Source: an uncultured Alphaproteobacteria bacterium
GTDB taxonomy: Bacteria > Pseudomonadota > Alphaproteobacteria > UBA11222
Direction of reading: 5' to 3'
Assembly (NCBI GenBank): GCA_947258435.1
Contig: CAMYID010000014.1
Span: forward strand, 1 to 64,000
Length of the DNA stretch: 64,000 nt
Shown here: positions 22,136 to 31,444 of the stretch, in pieces
Layout: each line of letters starts with the position of its first letter
Position numbering within the stretch: position 1 is the stretch's first letter
Notes under the pieces: generated by a model
The model's database searches: none
What the model was told of the DNA's origin: nothing
Seen by the model: only the letters and a program-made list of their open reading frames with translations
Position numbers and translations under genes: made by a program

Positions 22136-22926
22136 GTCCCGGCAGTGAAATATGTTGTGAAGGCCCGAGATGTCGTTGCTTTGAGTAACAGCGCGATATC
22201 CGTCAACCGCGCCTCAATTGTGGCCGTCTGCGCGGTGCCGGGGGTGATTTTGTCCCAAGGAACGGCCCGAAAGTTAATAATATTTCCCGCAAAACCGGGT
22301 CTTTATTATCCAATTCCCGTTGCCGGGGCAGGTAAATCTGCGGCGGTTCGATCCGGCTGTGAAGTAAGCATTCGTATTGCCCATCGCCCTTGGCCATAAA
22401 GACATAACTTTGTGGGGGCGGAATTTTTTTATGTTGGTGTTTTCTGTCATTCCATTAACGACACGGTTCAGAGCGCAAAATAAATATGAAAATAAATTTT
22501 GACTTATATTTGGCTTTTCTGAACGGTACCCAAGTCGCACATGGTTTGTGTCGGCCATCACACCCGCGCAACAATATTAACCATGTATTCTATCGGTTTT
22601 CCGTTGACCTGGTTAATGAATCTGTCTGCGACGCAGTCCGGGGGTTTTCCGTCGAACTTTCATTAAATAGCTGAAAAATAACAAAAAATCACTGATAAAG
22701 GGGAATTCTGTGTCGCCGGTGTTATTGTTAATTTTACCGCATTTTCCCGGCTCATTATTGTTGTTTCCTTACAATTCGTTACAAAAAATGCTTAAGCGCA
22801 TATTGACCGGGATGTATGGAAGAGCTATCTCATAGCCATCGATAGCGACACAATTCTAGTTATTCAGAAGTAGGCTTGAAACCGCAAGACGCGCAGTGGA
22901 TTGAAGGCGCGGAGGGAGCAAGGAAT
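22136..22926. other. Long AT-rich intergenic region upstream of the pilin genes
   Basis: No convincing gene in about 790 bp; the small frames here lack domains and ribosome sites. The region is AT-rich against its flanks. It contains TTAACCA (22577) facing TGGTTAA (22610), similar to CtrA half-sites, and two 10-bp-spaced copies of TTACAA (22769 and 22779). It probably carries the promoter and leader of the first pilin gene. Confidence 0.45.
22577..22616. promoter_or_regulatory. Inverted TTAACCA sites (possible CtrA-type half-sites)
   Basis: TTAACCAT at 22577-22584 and its inverse TGGTTAA at 22610-22616 are 25 bp apart. TTAACCAT is close to the half-site used by the alphaproteobacterial cell-cycle regulator CtrA. 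The distance to the first pilin start (about 310 bp) is large, so this is only suggestive. Confidence 0.25.
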
Positions 22927-23466
22927 ATGTTAAATCGTTCGAAAATCGCAGTTGGGCTGGTTGCGGCATTATCGGTGTCCGCCCTTAATGGCGCAGCGTT
23001 CGCTGCAACGCAGGGTTCTTTGGGATCCACCTCAACCGGCACTTCCAGCCTTGATGCGACAGTGACAGATCTTGTGCAGATTACGGATGTCAACGATATC
23101 ACATTGAGTGCGGCTTCGGCTTCGGATCCGCTTGTGGGTAGTGACAGCAGCGTCTGCGTGTATTCAAATGCGTCAGGCAATCTGTACGAAATTACAGCAT
23201 CGTCGGCAAACGGCTCAGGGTCGTTCCTGCTCAACGATGGCTCGAATACCATGGCCTATACGGTTAACTGGACTGATTCTGCTGCTACCACCGTTGCACT
23301 GAGCGAAGGGGCGCAGAGCAGTTCGAATTTTGCCGGTTCGGCCAGCACCAGCTGTGCTGATACAAAAGTCTCGAGCGTTGCATTGAGTGTGCCGGCGGCC
23401 ACCTGGACGACATCGCCGGCGGGTACCTACAACGATACACTGACATTGGTCGTTGCACCCAACTAG
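22927..23466 (+). CDS. Chaperone-usher pilin 1
   Basis: A 179-residue secreted subunit. The signal peptide (about 26 residues, ending NGAAFA) is followed by ATQGSLGSTSTGTSSLDATV, a donor-strand-like N-terminal extension of about 23 residues, and then the Ig-like pilin fold. Shared landmarks with the next two genes are CVYSN (Cys77), YEITASSANGSGSF, YTVNWTD, SxSC (Cys143) and the final strand AGTYNDTLTLVV. The two cysteines should form a disulfide. GGAGGGAGCAAGG lies just before the ATG. The function follows from resemblance to pilus subunits and from the usher and chaperone genes downstream; I place it with the CS1/alpha or spore-coat-U-like groups, without certainty. Confidence 0.75.
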   Translation: MLNRSKIAVGLVAALSVSALNGAAFAATQGSLGSTSTGTSSLDATVTDLVQITDVNDITLSAASASDPLVGSDSSVCVYSNASGNLYEITASSANGSGSFLLNDGSNTMAYTVNWTDSAATTVALSEGAQSSSNFAGSASTSCADTKVSSVALSVPAATWTTSPAGTYNDTLTLVVAPN

Positions 23467-23480
23467 GTCGGGCGGCAGGT

Positions 23481-23511
23481 TGCGGCAGGGGCTGATTGCA
23501 GTCCTGCCGCA
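23481..23511 (+). terminator. Hairpin after pilin 1
   Basis: TGCGGCAGG and CCTGCCGCA form a perfect 9-bp stem, with an inner CTG/CAG pair in the loop, 15 bp after the stop. No T-run follows, so it may stabilise the message end or limit readthrough to pilin 2 rather than act as a strict terminator. Confidence 0.5.
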
Positions 23512-23689
23512 GATATCCGCTGTGTCATGCCGCGTTGGGATCGGGGTCTTCACTGAATTTAAACGGTGTCCGGGAACCCGATTTTAACGATAATCTTTTG
23601 GCAATATTTAGTGAATTTGCGCGTAAATCGATAGGCGATGGCGGTAGCAGCCGTCGCAATCGCTAAAACGCAAAGAGTCGAGACTAAAT

Positions 23690-24235
23690 ATGAGGGGATG
23701 GTTACAGAAAAGCAGCCGATTTATCCTCGCCGGGGCGTTGGCTGCGCCATTTATCGGGCCGCAATCGCAGGCCCTTGCGGCAACGCAGGGACTTTTTGGT
23801 CCCACCTCCACCGCCATTGCCAAAATCAGTGTTATCATTCCGGCAATGGTTGCGGTCACAAATGTCGCCGATATGGTGCTGACGGCCGGTGACGCCGGGG
23901 AACCGATCGAGGGCAGCGAAGAAATCTGCGTTTATTCGAATGCCAATGCGCTTTACAAGGTGCGCGCCACCTCGGCCAATGGCAGCGGCGATTTTTCAGT
24001 GAGTTCCGATGGTGTCAGTCTGCCCTATGAGGTGATGTGGGCGGATGATAATGACACCCAGGCTGTTCTGTCGGAAGGCAATGTGACCAATGTGTCCTTT
24101 CTCGGGTCAGCAGATATGGATTGCTCCGATGATGTGAGGTCGCGCTTTTCCGTGAATGTCGCAAGCACTGATTGGCAGCTTGCGCCTGAAGGGGTGTATA
24201 CGGACACGCTGACCCTTGAGATTTCGCCAAGTTGA
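23690..24235 (+). CDS. Chaperone-usher pilin 2
   Basis: A 181-residue paralogue of pilin 1. The signal peptide ends at QALA (residue 30). The mature N-terminus ATQGLFGPTSTAIAKISVII aligns with that of pilin 1 (ATQG, then TST), giving a donor-strand extension of about 23 residues with alternating hydrophobics. The core repeats the landmarks CVYSN (Cys80), VRATSANGSGDFSV, YEVMWADD, MDC (Cys145) and EGVYTDTLTLEI. The divergence from pilin 1 is large, so this is an old duplication. It is separated from pilin 1 by 223 bp, and no strong ribosome site is seen. A structural subunit of the same fibre is likely. Confidence 0.72.
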   Translation: MRGWLQKSSRFILAGALAAPFIGPQSQALAATQGLFGPTSTAIAKISVIIPAMVAVTNVADMVLTAGDAGEPIEGSEEICVYSNANALYKVRATSANGSGDFSVSSDGVSLPYEVMWADDNDTQAVLSEGNVTNVSFLGSADMDCSDDVRSRFSVNVASTDWQLAPEGVYTDTLTLEISPS

Positions 24236-24241
24236 GTTTTC

Positions 24242-24265
24242 CCGGTAACCCATACCGGTTGCCGG
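24242..24265 (+). terminator. Hairpin after pilin 2
   Basis: CCGGTAACC and GGTTGCCGG pair over 9 bp (one G-T) around a 6-base loop, 6 bp after the pilin 2 stop. A weak AT stretch follows. Confidence 0.4.
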
Positions 24266-24518
24266 ATATATTACCCGGAACCAGCACCGTACCGCCCTTT
24301 CATGGGCGTGCGGTTACCACTCTGTTTGGTTTGATTAAGACAAGTTGGGTATATCCGTTCCGGCCAGTTTACCGCCTTTTTTTATTTTGGAAATTATCGT
24401 TAAAAAAGTTTGAAAAATGCTTTCTCCCTGATTGGTTGTGGCAGCCAACAAGCACCGGCCAGAGGTGATCTAACGCGCAATACCGGAATTTTCTGAATAA
24501 CCGTCGAATTTTGAATTA

Positions 24519-25025
24519 ATGTGTTTTCACGCTACCAGATTAAAAACTGTCTTTGCCTTTGCGATTGGCGTGGCACTGTTCTGCGTGAGCTTGCCGGGCG
24601 GGGCGTGGGCACAAAAGGTGCAAATAGATAATATCGACGATCTGGCGCTGGGTACCTGGAGCGGCGTTGGCGATTTGTCGGCTGCTGACAATGTCTGTAT
24701 TCATTCACGACATTCGGGTCAGACTTACGGTATCACGCTGACCGGGGATGGCGCTGGCGGGGCCTTCACATTATCAAGCGGTGCGCCAACCCTTTTGCCT
24801 TACCGTGTATACTGGAATGATGAAATCACCGAGGTCGGCAAGGTCGAAGTGTTCGCCGGTGTAAAACTCGGTAGTCAAACCGGTGCGTCACGTTTCAGGA
24901 GGTGCCGTTTTGTCCCGACGGGTACGAACGCCAATTTCTCGGTCGAAATCTCCTCAACCGATCTGGAAGGCGTCCAGGCGGGGACTTATTCGGGTGTTTT
25001 GACCCTGTTTCTTGGGCCACCCTGA
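24519..25025 (+). CDS. Pilin-like subunit 3 without donor-strand extension (candidate tip subunit)
   Basis: A 168-residue secreted protein. The signal peptide ends GGAWA (residue 31). The mature protein begins [13 protein letters not shown], which lines up directly with VQITDVNDITL of pilin 1 and VAVTNVADMVL of pilin 2. Mature start to first Cys is 28 residues here (Cys60) against 49-50 in the other two, so the 20-odd residue extension is absent. The rest is conserved: [30 protein letters not shown] (Cys129), and [13 protein letters not shown] subunit that receives but cannot donate a strand can only sit at the fibre tip. The role is inferred. The gene ends 17 bp from the convergent usher gene. 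Confidence 0.68.
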   Translation: MCFHATRLKTVFAFAIGVALFCVSLPGGAWAQKVQIDNIDDLALGTWSGVGDLSAADNVCIHSRHSGQTYGITLTGDGAGGAFTLSSGAPTLLPYRVYWNDEITEVGKVEVFAGVKLGSQTGASRFRRCRFVPTGTNANFSVEISSTDLEGVQAGTYSGVLTLFLGPP

Positions 25026-25042
25026 TCTTTCTGTGCCCCGAC

Positions 25043-27586
25043 TCAGCTTTCAGGTACGCATGTCAGATCGTCGTCCAGAACGATAAAGCCGGAGATTTTT
25101 TCAACTTTCCTGGGCAGGGTGGCGCGGCAGACACCGTCCCCGCGTATTTTAACGTCAATTGTTTCAGGCAGTCCGGTAAATTCCGTCTGGAAAAAACCGC
25201 CCTGTTCGATCGGGACATTGCCATTGGCTGAATTGGTGATATAGCCGTTCGCAACCGGTGCCCCGCGCATATCCAGCAATTTCCCGAAAACGACGATGAC
25301 CGGCGCAACATCCCAAGTCAGATGGATGACATTGCCCGGGTAAAGCGTAAGCTTGTGAATTTCTTCGGGGTAGCTCAACAGTTCCGCGCCGACCGCAGCG
25401 ATACTGACGGTATGTGTCTCAAAGGTATTCATCGGAATAACAACGGTCTTGCCGACGGCGCTGCGGCTGTTGACGGCCTGATTGACCAGAATATCGAATG
25501 GCGCCCCCTCAGGTTCGCCACGAATATCGACGACAATTGCTGCCTCGCGACGTTCCCGCCCGCCAATGGCGACAAATTTGCCATTGCTCACGACATTCAC
25601 GTCAAAGTTCGAGCTCAGCGTCCGGCTGCTGCTATTGTCATTGCGATTGAACAGTGAATTGACATCAATCTTGCCGAACCGGGATTGATAATCGCCGCCC
25701 AGTTGCAGTTGCCGCTCATCCCCTTCGCCCCGGAAGCTTGTGTTTACGCCATATTCATGGTCTTGCGGGTCGCCGAACTGATGGCTGGCATTGCCCTCGA
25801 CGATCGGGTCGAATCCATCCTGGGAACTGGTCGTTGGCCGACGGGACTGATCGTAAGAACCGCCCAGGTTCATAGAGGCGCTTGTCCGGGCATCGAGAAA
25901 GGAAAACTGAAACCCGAAACGGGTCAGTGTTTCATCCTGCGACATGGTGCTGTTACCCACGAATTCAAGCCGGTAGGGTGGCCTGGTTAACAGCGAGAGC
26001 CGAATATCGGGGCCAAATGACCAGCTTTCATCGCTATTGTTGCTTTCGCGCCAATTGGCCCGGAAACCCAGACTGGTGCCTTTAAGATTATAACTCAGAT
26101 TCAAGTTGGCTTGCTTGAAGGGGGCCGGCAACGGGTTGAAGGCATTTGTTGAACGCTCTTCCGTGCCGTCCACAATCGTTACCCCGACATTGCTGGAAAA
26201 GGGTTGCGCCTGAAACGTCAGATTGCCGGACAAACCAAACACGCCTTCCGCGCCGAAGACAAAACTCTGGCGATATTTCAGCAGCCGTGTCTGGTAATAG
26301 CCCTCAAAATCAACAAACGGGTCACCGGGGCTTGCGGTAACACCGGCCCCGACCGCAATGTTGTCACGAAGACGCCAACGGCTTGCCGCGCGTAACATGG
26401 GTTGGGTTGTAAAAGCGGGGACGCCCACATCCTGCTGCCCCTGATCGCGCAGAACTCCGGCTTCAACCGACCAGATGGGTTCTCCTGCCGGGGGGATTTC
26501 CATGCTTTTGGAATAGAAACGTTCGACTTCCCTTGTGCGGCCCGTGTTCTCGCGTATTTTCAGCGTCACATTATAGGCGCCGTCGGGCAGCCCGCTTGTA
26601 TCGATAATCTGATTGCCCGCCGGATAAAATCTGGTCGAGACGATCCGGTCGTCTTTCAGCAATTGTACCTCGCTCGCCACGGGCAGAAAGACCTGGATCT
26701 GTGATCCGAAGCCTTGCTGCAGATCAAGTCTTGTGTCACGGGAATAGCCCGCACCCAACCCCAGCACGTCTTCAGCGCCAATCGGACTGGCCGAACGTGT
26801 GCGGAACATGCCGGCTTTCAGCCGAATGCCTTTTCTGTCCTGCTGACCGACAATCTCACTGATGATGAGTTTTCCTGAATTGTCGGTTTCGTCTTTACTG
26901 ATCGAATTGGAAATCCGCAGGTTCTTTTCCTTGTGACTGAGATTTGTGATGCCGTTGAAATTGAAGACGCGCGCTTCGCTGTCGGTCTGGCTGAACGCAC
27001 CGCTGATATTCTGCAATAAGGAAAACCCGGCATCCGAATCGGGCAGGAATTTCAGTAAATCCGGACCTCGCACTTCCAGGAAAAACGGATTGATGAACAA
27101 ATCCGCCCGAAAATTGTCCAGATCGAATATGACGCCCGCGATCTCGGGCTGCAGGCGGCCGCAATTACCCTTGTTAAGCGGCCCGCAAAGCAAATGCGCA
27201 TTGGGGGACAGTTCTTTCCCAAGCGCGTCTGTGACAATCGCTTTGTCGCGGATTTGCGGAACCGCATCGACGACCGCTTCCGGATTCCGGAACTGAATGC
27301 TGTCAGGTGTATAGACAATATCGAAACCGTCGACGAACTGTCCGGCAAGGTAAAGATCGACAACTGTTTCCTGCGGTTCCGCCAGATCTTCGAAGCCCGG
27401 CGGTGGTTTCCTGCTGGTTTTCATTTGTGCGAATGCCGGCGTGCATAGCGCAACCGTCAACAGGCAGATCAAAATCCGCCCTGAAAGACAATGTACCGTT
27501 TTACGCGGTGATGCATGCCGCAGCAGGCTGGAAAAAATCAGTCTGACACTACCGGGTGGGGAACCTGCCACAATTGCGGTGTTCAT
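25043..27586 (-). CDS. Outer-membrane usher, TcfC/CS1-like
   Basis: An 847-residue usher that forms the outer-membrane pore for pilus subunits. A signal peptide (RILICLLTVALCTPAFAQ) is preceded by an unusually long n-region of about 35 residues. The N-terminal domain contains DLYLAGQFVDGFDIVYTP and a disulfide-like pair (CGPLNKGNC). A beta-barrel follows (many alternating strands such as SRWRLRDNIAVGAGVTASPG), with a C-terminal domain FGKLLDMRGAPVANGYIT and a final Cys pair (VCRATL, LTCVPES). The features match ushers of the alpha (CS1/Tcf) group more than the FimD group. It starts 5 bp after the chaperone stop with no own ribosome site, so translation is probably coupled. Confidence 0.85.
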   Translation of the reverse strand: MNTAIVAGSPPGSVRLIFSSLLRHASPRKTVHCLSGRILICLLTVALCTPAFAQMKTSRKPPPGFEDLAEPQETVVDLYLAGQFVDGFDIVYTPDSIQFRNPEAVVDAVPQIRDKAIVTDALGKELSPNAHLLCGPLNKGNCGRLQPEIAGVIFDLDNFRADLFINPFFLEVRGPDLLKFLPDSDAGFSLLQNISGAFSQTDSEARVFNFNGITNLSHKEKNLRISNSISKDETDNSGKLIISEIVGQQDRKGIRLKAGMFRTRSASPIGAEDVLGLGAGYSRDTRLDLQQGFGSQIQVFLPVASEVQLLKDDRIVSTRFYPAGNQIIDTSGLPDGAYNVTLKIRENTGRTREVERFYSKSMEIPPAGEPIWSVEAGVLRDQGQQDVGVPAFTTQPMLRAASRWRLRDNIAVGAGVTASPGDPFVDFEGYYQTRLLKYRQSFVFGAEGVFGLSGNLTFQAQPFSSNVGVTIVDGTEERSTNAFNPLPAPFKQANLNLSYNLKGTSLGFRANWRESNNSDESWSFGPDIRLSLLTRPPYRLEFVGNSTMSQDETLTRFGFQFSFLDARTSASMNLGGSYDQSRRPTTSSQDGFDPIVEGNASHQFGDPQDHEYGVNTSFRGEGDERQLQLGGDYQSRFGKIDVNSLFNRNDNSSSRTLSSNFDVNVVSNGKFVAIGGRERREAAIVVDIRGEPEGAPFDILVNQAVNSRSAVGKTVVIPMNTFETHTVSIAAVGAELLSYPEEIHKLTLYPGNVIHLTWDVAPVIVVFGKLLDMRGAPVANGYITNSANGNVPIEQGGFFQTEFTGLPETIDVKIRGDGVCRATLPRKVEKISGFIVLDDDLTCVPES

Positions 27587-27591
27587 CAGTA

Positions 27592-28284
27592 CTATTCAAG
27601 GCGGAAAGATCTGAATTCGTCACCGATTCGCGCGGTAAATTCCACCGGTATATTGGCAAGCGGAAGTTCTGTGACGATTTCGTTGCCCGCATAGAGCCGA
27701 CCGATCGTGATTTCTTCGCAATCTTCGGCCGCACGGCATTGATTTGCGACACCCACCATGATGTTGGTGTTGCCGCTGTTGCGCAGTTTCAGCGTTTTTC
27801 CGGTGATTTCATGCTCAAGTTGCGGGGCCATCGGATTGGGGCGCACCATGACAAGCATATCATAGCCAACCAGTACCTTGATGCCTGTCACTTCCGCTTC
27901 GACATCGCCGATAACCGGACGCACGCGAACGCGAAATATCCTTTCAGTTTCAAAACTGTCGCGGATATTGACAATCCGGATCCGGCGGCTGCCGCCGGGA
28001 TTGATGGCAAGTCTGATCGGGCTGATCAGCAGGCCGGCATCGCGGGGATCGCGAATCGGCGCGCGGGATTCGGTTTTTTCGCCAGGATTGAGGATTTCAG
28101 CCGGTTCGATATCGACGTAAACAGTTTCGTCCCATGTGTTGCGGACGACCACATCCTGTCTGTTCGGACTATCTGGCAGGAAATCCAGGACAATTTTGTC
28201 CAGCGCCAGCTGTGCATGAGCGTCGAACGAAAAAGTTAGGCTGCACACGCACAGCGCAAACAGTGCGAATAGTCCCCTTACCAT
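27592..28284 (-). CDS. Periplasmic pilus assembly chaperone
   Basis: A 230-residue chaperone with two Ig-like domains. The signal peptide is MVRGLFALFALCVCSLTFSF, with cleavage after DAHA. The first domain begins LALDKIVLDFLPDSPNRQDV and has the SPIRLAINPGGSRRIRIV region, matching the subunit-binding strand where conserved basic residues anchor subunit ends. Chaperones of this type hold each subunit by donating a strand and deliver it to the usher. The frame is open upstream to 28446, but the signal peptide places the start at 28284. First gene of a two-gene operon with the usher; no pilin gene is in this operon. Confidence 0.85.
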   Translation of the reverse strand: MVRGLFALFALCVCSLTFSFDAHAQLALDKIVLDFLPDSPNRQDVVVRNTWDETVYVDIEPAEILNPGEKTESRAPIRDPRDAGLLISPIRLAINPGGSRRIRIVNIRDSFETERIFRVRVRPVIGDVEAEVTGIKVLVGYDMLVMVRPNPMAPQLEHEITGKTLKLRNSGNTNIMVGVANQCRAAEDCEEITIGRLYAGNEIVTELPLANIPVEFTARIGDEFRSFRLE

Positions 28285-28610
28285 CTGCTTACCCGAAAAA
28301 TTGCCGCAATTTGTTAGCACTGGTCCACCGGAGTTTTTCGACGATCGCATTATCGCCAGCCATAGCCGCAAGGGGCTTGCCCTGTCTAAAGGGCCGGCCC
28401 GCAAGATACCATAGGTCCTGCAAATAAATCTGTGTGCCTTAAACACACGGTATACGTATAACGCAAGTTAGTTAAAATTTATGATTAAACAGTCGGATAT
28501 CGGTAAACATAGCCAAATAGCCGGAAAATTCCAGTATCGATCCTGCCTAAATGATGCAGAACTGCAACATCTGGCAAGATCTGACGGTGTTTTCCTGCGA
28601 CTGTTTGCCT
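28285..28610. other. Intergenic region upstream of the chaperone-usher operon
   Basis: About 325 bp without a supported gene, between the histidine kinase 3' end and the chaperone start. It is AT-rich around 28440-28520 and should contain the operon promoter. TTAA pairs occur at 28473 and 28487, but their spacing does not fit the CtrA consensus. Confidence 0.4.
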
Positions 28611-31265
28611 TTATTGCGCGGCGTTCAGGGCGGGTTGTGCATCGGTCTTGCGGGTAGCCACCTCCGGCGGTCCCGATATGGGTAAGCGCACCGTGAAGGT
28701 AGAGCCTTCGCCGACCGCGCTGTCGACGGTGATGTTGCCGCCATGCATTGTAACCAGTTGCTGGACCAGGTTGAGGCCGATACCGGTGCCCGCGATACCT
28801 GTGGATGTTTCGGCCCGAAAAAACCGGGTGAACAAATGCTGCTGGTCCGCCGGACTGATTCCCAGCCCGTGGTCCCGCACAGACATATATATGTCATCGC
28901 CGCCGCGCCAGCCGGTAATTGTGATTTCAGGGCTGTCGGGGGCATATTTCACAGCATTTGAAATGAGGTTGGTCACGATCTGATCGACCGCAGCGCGGTC
29001 GGCACAGATTTTCGATGGCAGCTCATCCAATGCGATCGTGAATTTGTGATTTGTCGAGACGTCCTGCTGGCGTTCGCAGACCTCGCGGACAAGGCGGGCA
29101 ATATCGAAACTCTGTGGATTGATCTCAATCTTGCCGGCATCGATCCGTGCCGCGGTCAGTGTGCTTTCGATCAGGTTGGTCATGCGGATGACCGCAGCGC
29201 GGATTTTCTCAACCCGCCTGAGCGGTCGCTCCGCACGATGTTTTTTCAGATCGCGCGTCAGCAACTGGGCCGAACTGTCGATTATCGCAAGCGGTGTCCG
29301 GAATTCATGTGATGCCATAGAGACGAACTGCCGTTGAAGGTCATTGAGTTCTTTTTCCTTGCTGAGCGCTTGACCCAGTTCCGTTGCCTGTTCGACAAGC
29401 CGCCGTTCCTGCTGCTTGTATCGTGTGACATCTGTATGCAGAATAATAAGTCCGCCATCGGGAACCCGTGCGCGCGTGATTTTGACCCAACGCCCATTGG
29501 GCAGCTCCATTTCATCTTCTGCATCGCCGCGGCGAATTTGCTCGAAATGCGTGGTCCAGTCGCGGTCATGATATGCGTCTCTCTGACGCTGAATTATCAT
29601 GCGTTCCATCAGGTCATTGAGGCTGCGTCCCGGTTCCAGAACATCTCTGATCTCGCTATGCATTTCTTTCATATGTTCATTGACGAGAACGATTTTCTCA
29701 TCGTCATCGAGCAGACAGAACCCGTCAGAAATGGCGTTAATGGCTGCCACAAGGCGTGCCTGGCTGTTCGAGATGTCGCGTGTCTGCGCCTCAACCAGTT
29801 CGGCCAGCTGATCCCGATGCCGCCGCAGTTCATTTTCGGCTGTAACCCGCGCGGTGATTTCCGTCATGGAGCCAGCGGCGCGGATGGGGCGGCCTTTCGC
29901 ATCCCGTCGCAATGCGCCCTTGCTATGAAACCAGTGATAGGCACCGTTCTTGTCGCGCAGTCTGAATTCTGAGTCGAAGGTAAGCTGTTTGCCATCCAGC
30001 CCCCTTTCGATCCGCCGGCGGGAGTCTTTCTGGTCATCGGGGTGGATGTAATCGTCAAGCTCTTCAATTGTATCGGCAAATTCCCCTTCTTCATAACCCA
30101 GTAATTCGCGCAGCCGCGGTGCCAGAAATGTCTGACCGGCCTTGAGGTCAATATCCCAAATGGCCGATTCCGCCCCCTCGATACAAAGCTGAAAGCGTTC
30201 TTTTATGGCTTCTGTATCAGCAAGCGCGTCCTGCAGCTTTTTCTGGATTGCATATTCATCCGTAATGTCCTGAATCATCGCGACAAACAGGTGGCGGTTG
30301 TCCGAGAATATCTCTGTCACGCGAATTTTGACCGGTGTGCTGCCCCCTTTACGGTGTTTTAGCCGCACGGGCCGGTTGGTGCCCAAAGCAAGTTCTGCCC
30401 AGCCACCGAGCGGCAGAGAGGGATCGCCGCTTTCCTCATCCTCGGTGGGTAGCAGGTCGCTGATCGAGTGGTTCAGCATTTCATCCGCGCGATAGCCAAA
30501 TATCTGTTCCGCCGCGCGGCTAAAGGTGTGGATAATGCCATCCTCATCGAAGGAGACTGTACCGTCGATGCTGAAATTCAACATGGCTTCGGCTGCTTCG
30601 GCCCGCTGCACCAGCAATTGTCTGGCGCCCAGCGTGCTGTTCTCCATATCCTTGGCGTATCTGATTTTCGGGCGCAGCACCCATAGTTCAAGGATCGCCA
30701 GAAAGCCGAGAATGCCTATCAGGCCGTAAACAGACCAGTGAATCAGTTCAATATTGATCCTGTTTCCGGCGCGGGAGAGCAGGTGATAAAACTCCTGTTG
30801 CGGCAAATCCGGGGCGACGGGAATGACAAGCGTCTGGCCTTGCCAGTCAGCCTCCAATAATTGCTGGATACTTTGTATGTAGGAATCGATGTCCTGTTCA
30901 TAGATATCAGCGAACTTGATGAGGATCTCATCATCACGGCTGTTGAAGATTTTTGTCGGTAGCGGCAGGTCCGACCGCCGTGCATGCGCGGCAACAAGCC
31001 CGTCTATTGCGCCCTCCAGCGCGCGGCGTACAAGCAGCCGGCTCTGGTCCGTATTATTGACCTCAAGCAATTGTGCCAGGCGCTCGGATTTCGCGGTATA
31101 ACGCGCTTCCCTTTGCAGGGCTTCCTGCAATGCCTGATAGTCGTAACTTTGCGTCACCAGATAGACGATGCTCAGCGCAAACAGCAGTATCACCGCGATT
31201 GCGGCGATCATCCCCGCTCTGACTGCTTGCTCGATCGGGCGAACGATTTCACTGGTCCGGTCCAT
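28611..31265 (-). CDS. Membrane sensor histidine kinase with three PAS domains
   Basis: An 884-residue sensor kinase. Two membrane helices (about residues 19-38, MIAAIAVILLFALSIVYLV, and 178-195, VYGLIGILGFLAILELWVL) enclose a periplasmic sensing region of about 140 residues. Three PAS domains follow: SIDGTVSFDEDGIIHTFSRA, AESAIWDIDLKAGQTFLAP and AISDGFCLLDDDEKIVLVNE. The HisKA phosphorylation site is SHEFRTPLAI, and the ATPase has NLISNAVKYAP, DHGLGISP and GTGIGLNLV. No receiver domain is attached. ATG 31265 follows AGGAGG; an upstream TTG (31289) is less likely. The divergent response regulator at 31445 is its likely partner. Whether the pair controls the adjacent pilus operon is not known. 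Confidence 0.93.
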   Translation of the reverse strand: MDRTSEIVRPIEQAVRAGMIAAIAVILLFALSIVYLVTQSYDYQALQEALQREARYTAKSERLAQLLEVNNTDQSRLLVRRALEGAIDGLVAAHARRSDLPLPTKIFNSRDDEILIKFADIYEQDIDSYIQSIQQLLEADWQGQTLVIPVAPDLPQQEFYHLLSRAGNRINIELIHWSVYGLIGILGFLAILELWVLRPKIRYAKDMENSTLGARQLLVQRAEAAEAMLNFSIDGTVSFDEDGIIHTFSRAAEQIFGYRADEMLNHSISDLLPTEDEESGDPSLPLGGWAELALGTNRPVRLKHRKGGSTPVKIRVTEIFSDNRHLFVAMIQDITDEYAIQKKLQDALADTEAIKERFQLCIEGAESAIWDIDLKAGQTFLAPRLRELLGYEEGEFADTIEELDDYIHPDDQKDSRRRIERGLDGKQLTFDSEFRLRDKNGAYHWFHSKGALRRDAKGRPIRAAGSMTEITARVTAENELRRHRDQLAELVEAQTRDISNSQARLVAAINAISDGFCLLDDDEKIVLVNEHMKEMHSEIRDVLEPGRSLNDLMERMIIQRQRDAYHDRDWTTHFEQIRRGDAEDEMELPNGRWVKITRARVPDGGLIILHTDVTRYKQQERRLVEQATELGQALSKEKELNDLQRQFVSMASHEFRTPLAIIDSSAQLLTRDLKKHRAERPLRRVEKIRAAVIRMTNLIESTLTAARIDAGKIEINPQSFDIARLVREVCERQQDVSTNHKFTIALDELPSKICADRAAVDQIVTNLISNAVKYAPDSPEITITGWRGGDDIYMSVRDHGLGISPADQQHLFTRFFRAETSTGIAGTGIGLNLVQQLVTMHGGNITVDSAVGEGSTFTVRLPISGPPEVATRKTDAQPALNAAQ

Positions 31266-31444
31266 TGGACGATAGCCTCCTGCACGCAAATATGGCGGCC
31301 AGAACTACACGTCAAAATAGTTATAAAACCGTGTATCCCGTTAAACGGTATTTGAATTCATAAAAAATATCAAAAATAGCATTTATTAATATTTTTCGTG
31401 TCAAGGTATGCATCCCAATGGGTTTTGGTTGTGGGAGGTTTGCA

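Noticed and set aside
22145-22399. Small plus-strand gene after the DUF1513 gene
   Set aside because: No clear ribosome site and no resemblance to known proteins; too weak to call.
22860-23700. Cyclic-di-GMP (GEMM) riboswitch before the pilin genes
   Set aside because: CGCAAAG and GACTAAA before pilin 2 recall the motif, but the second half and tetraloop receptor are not found.
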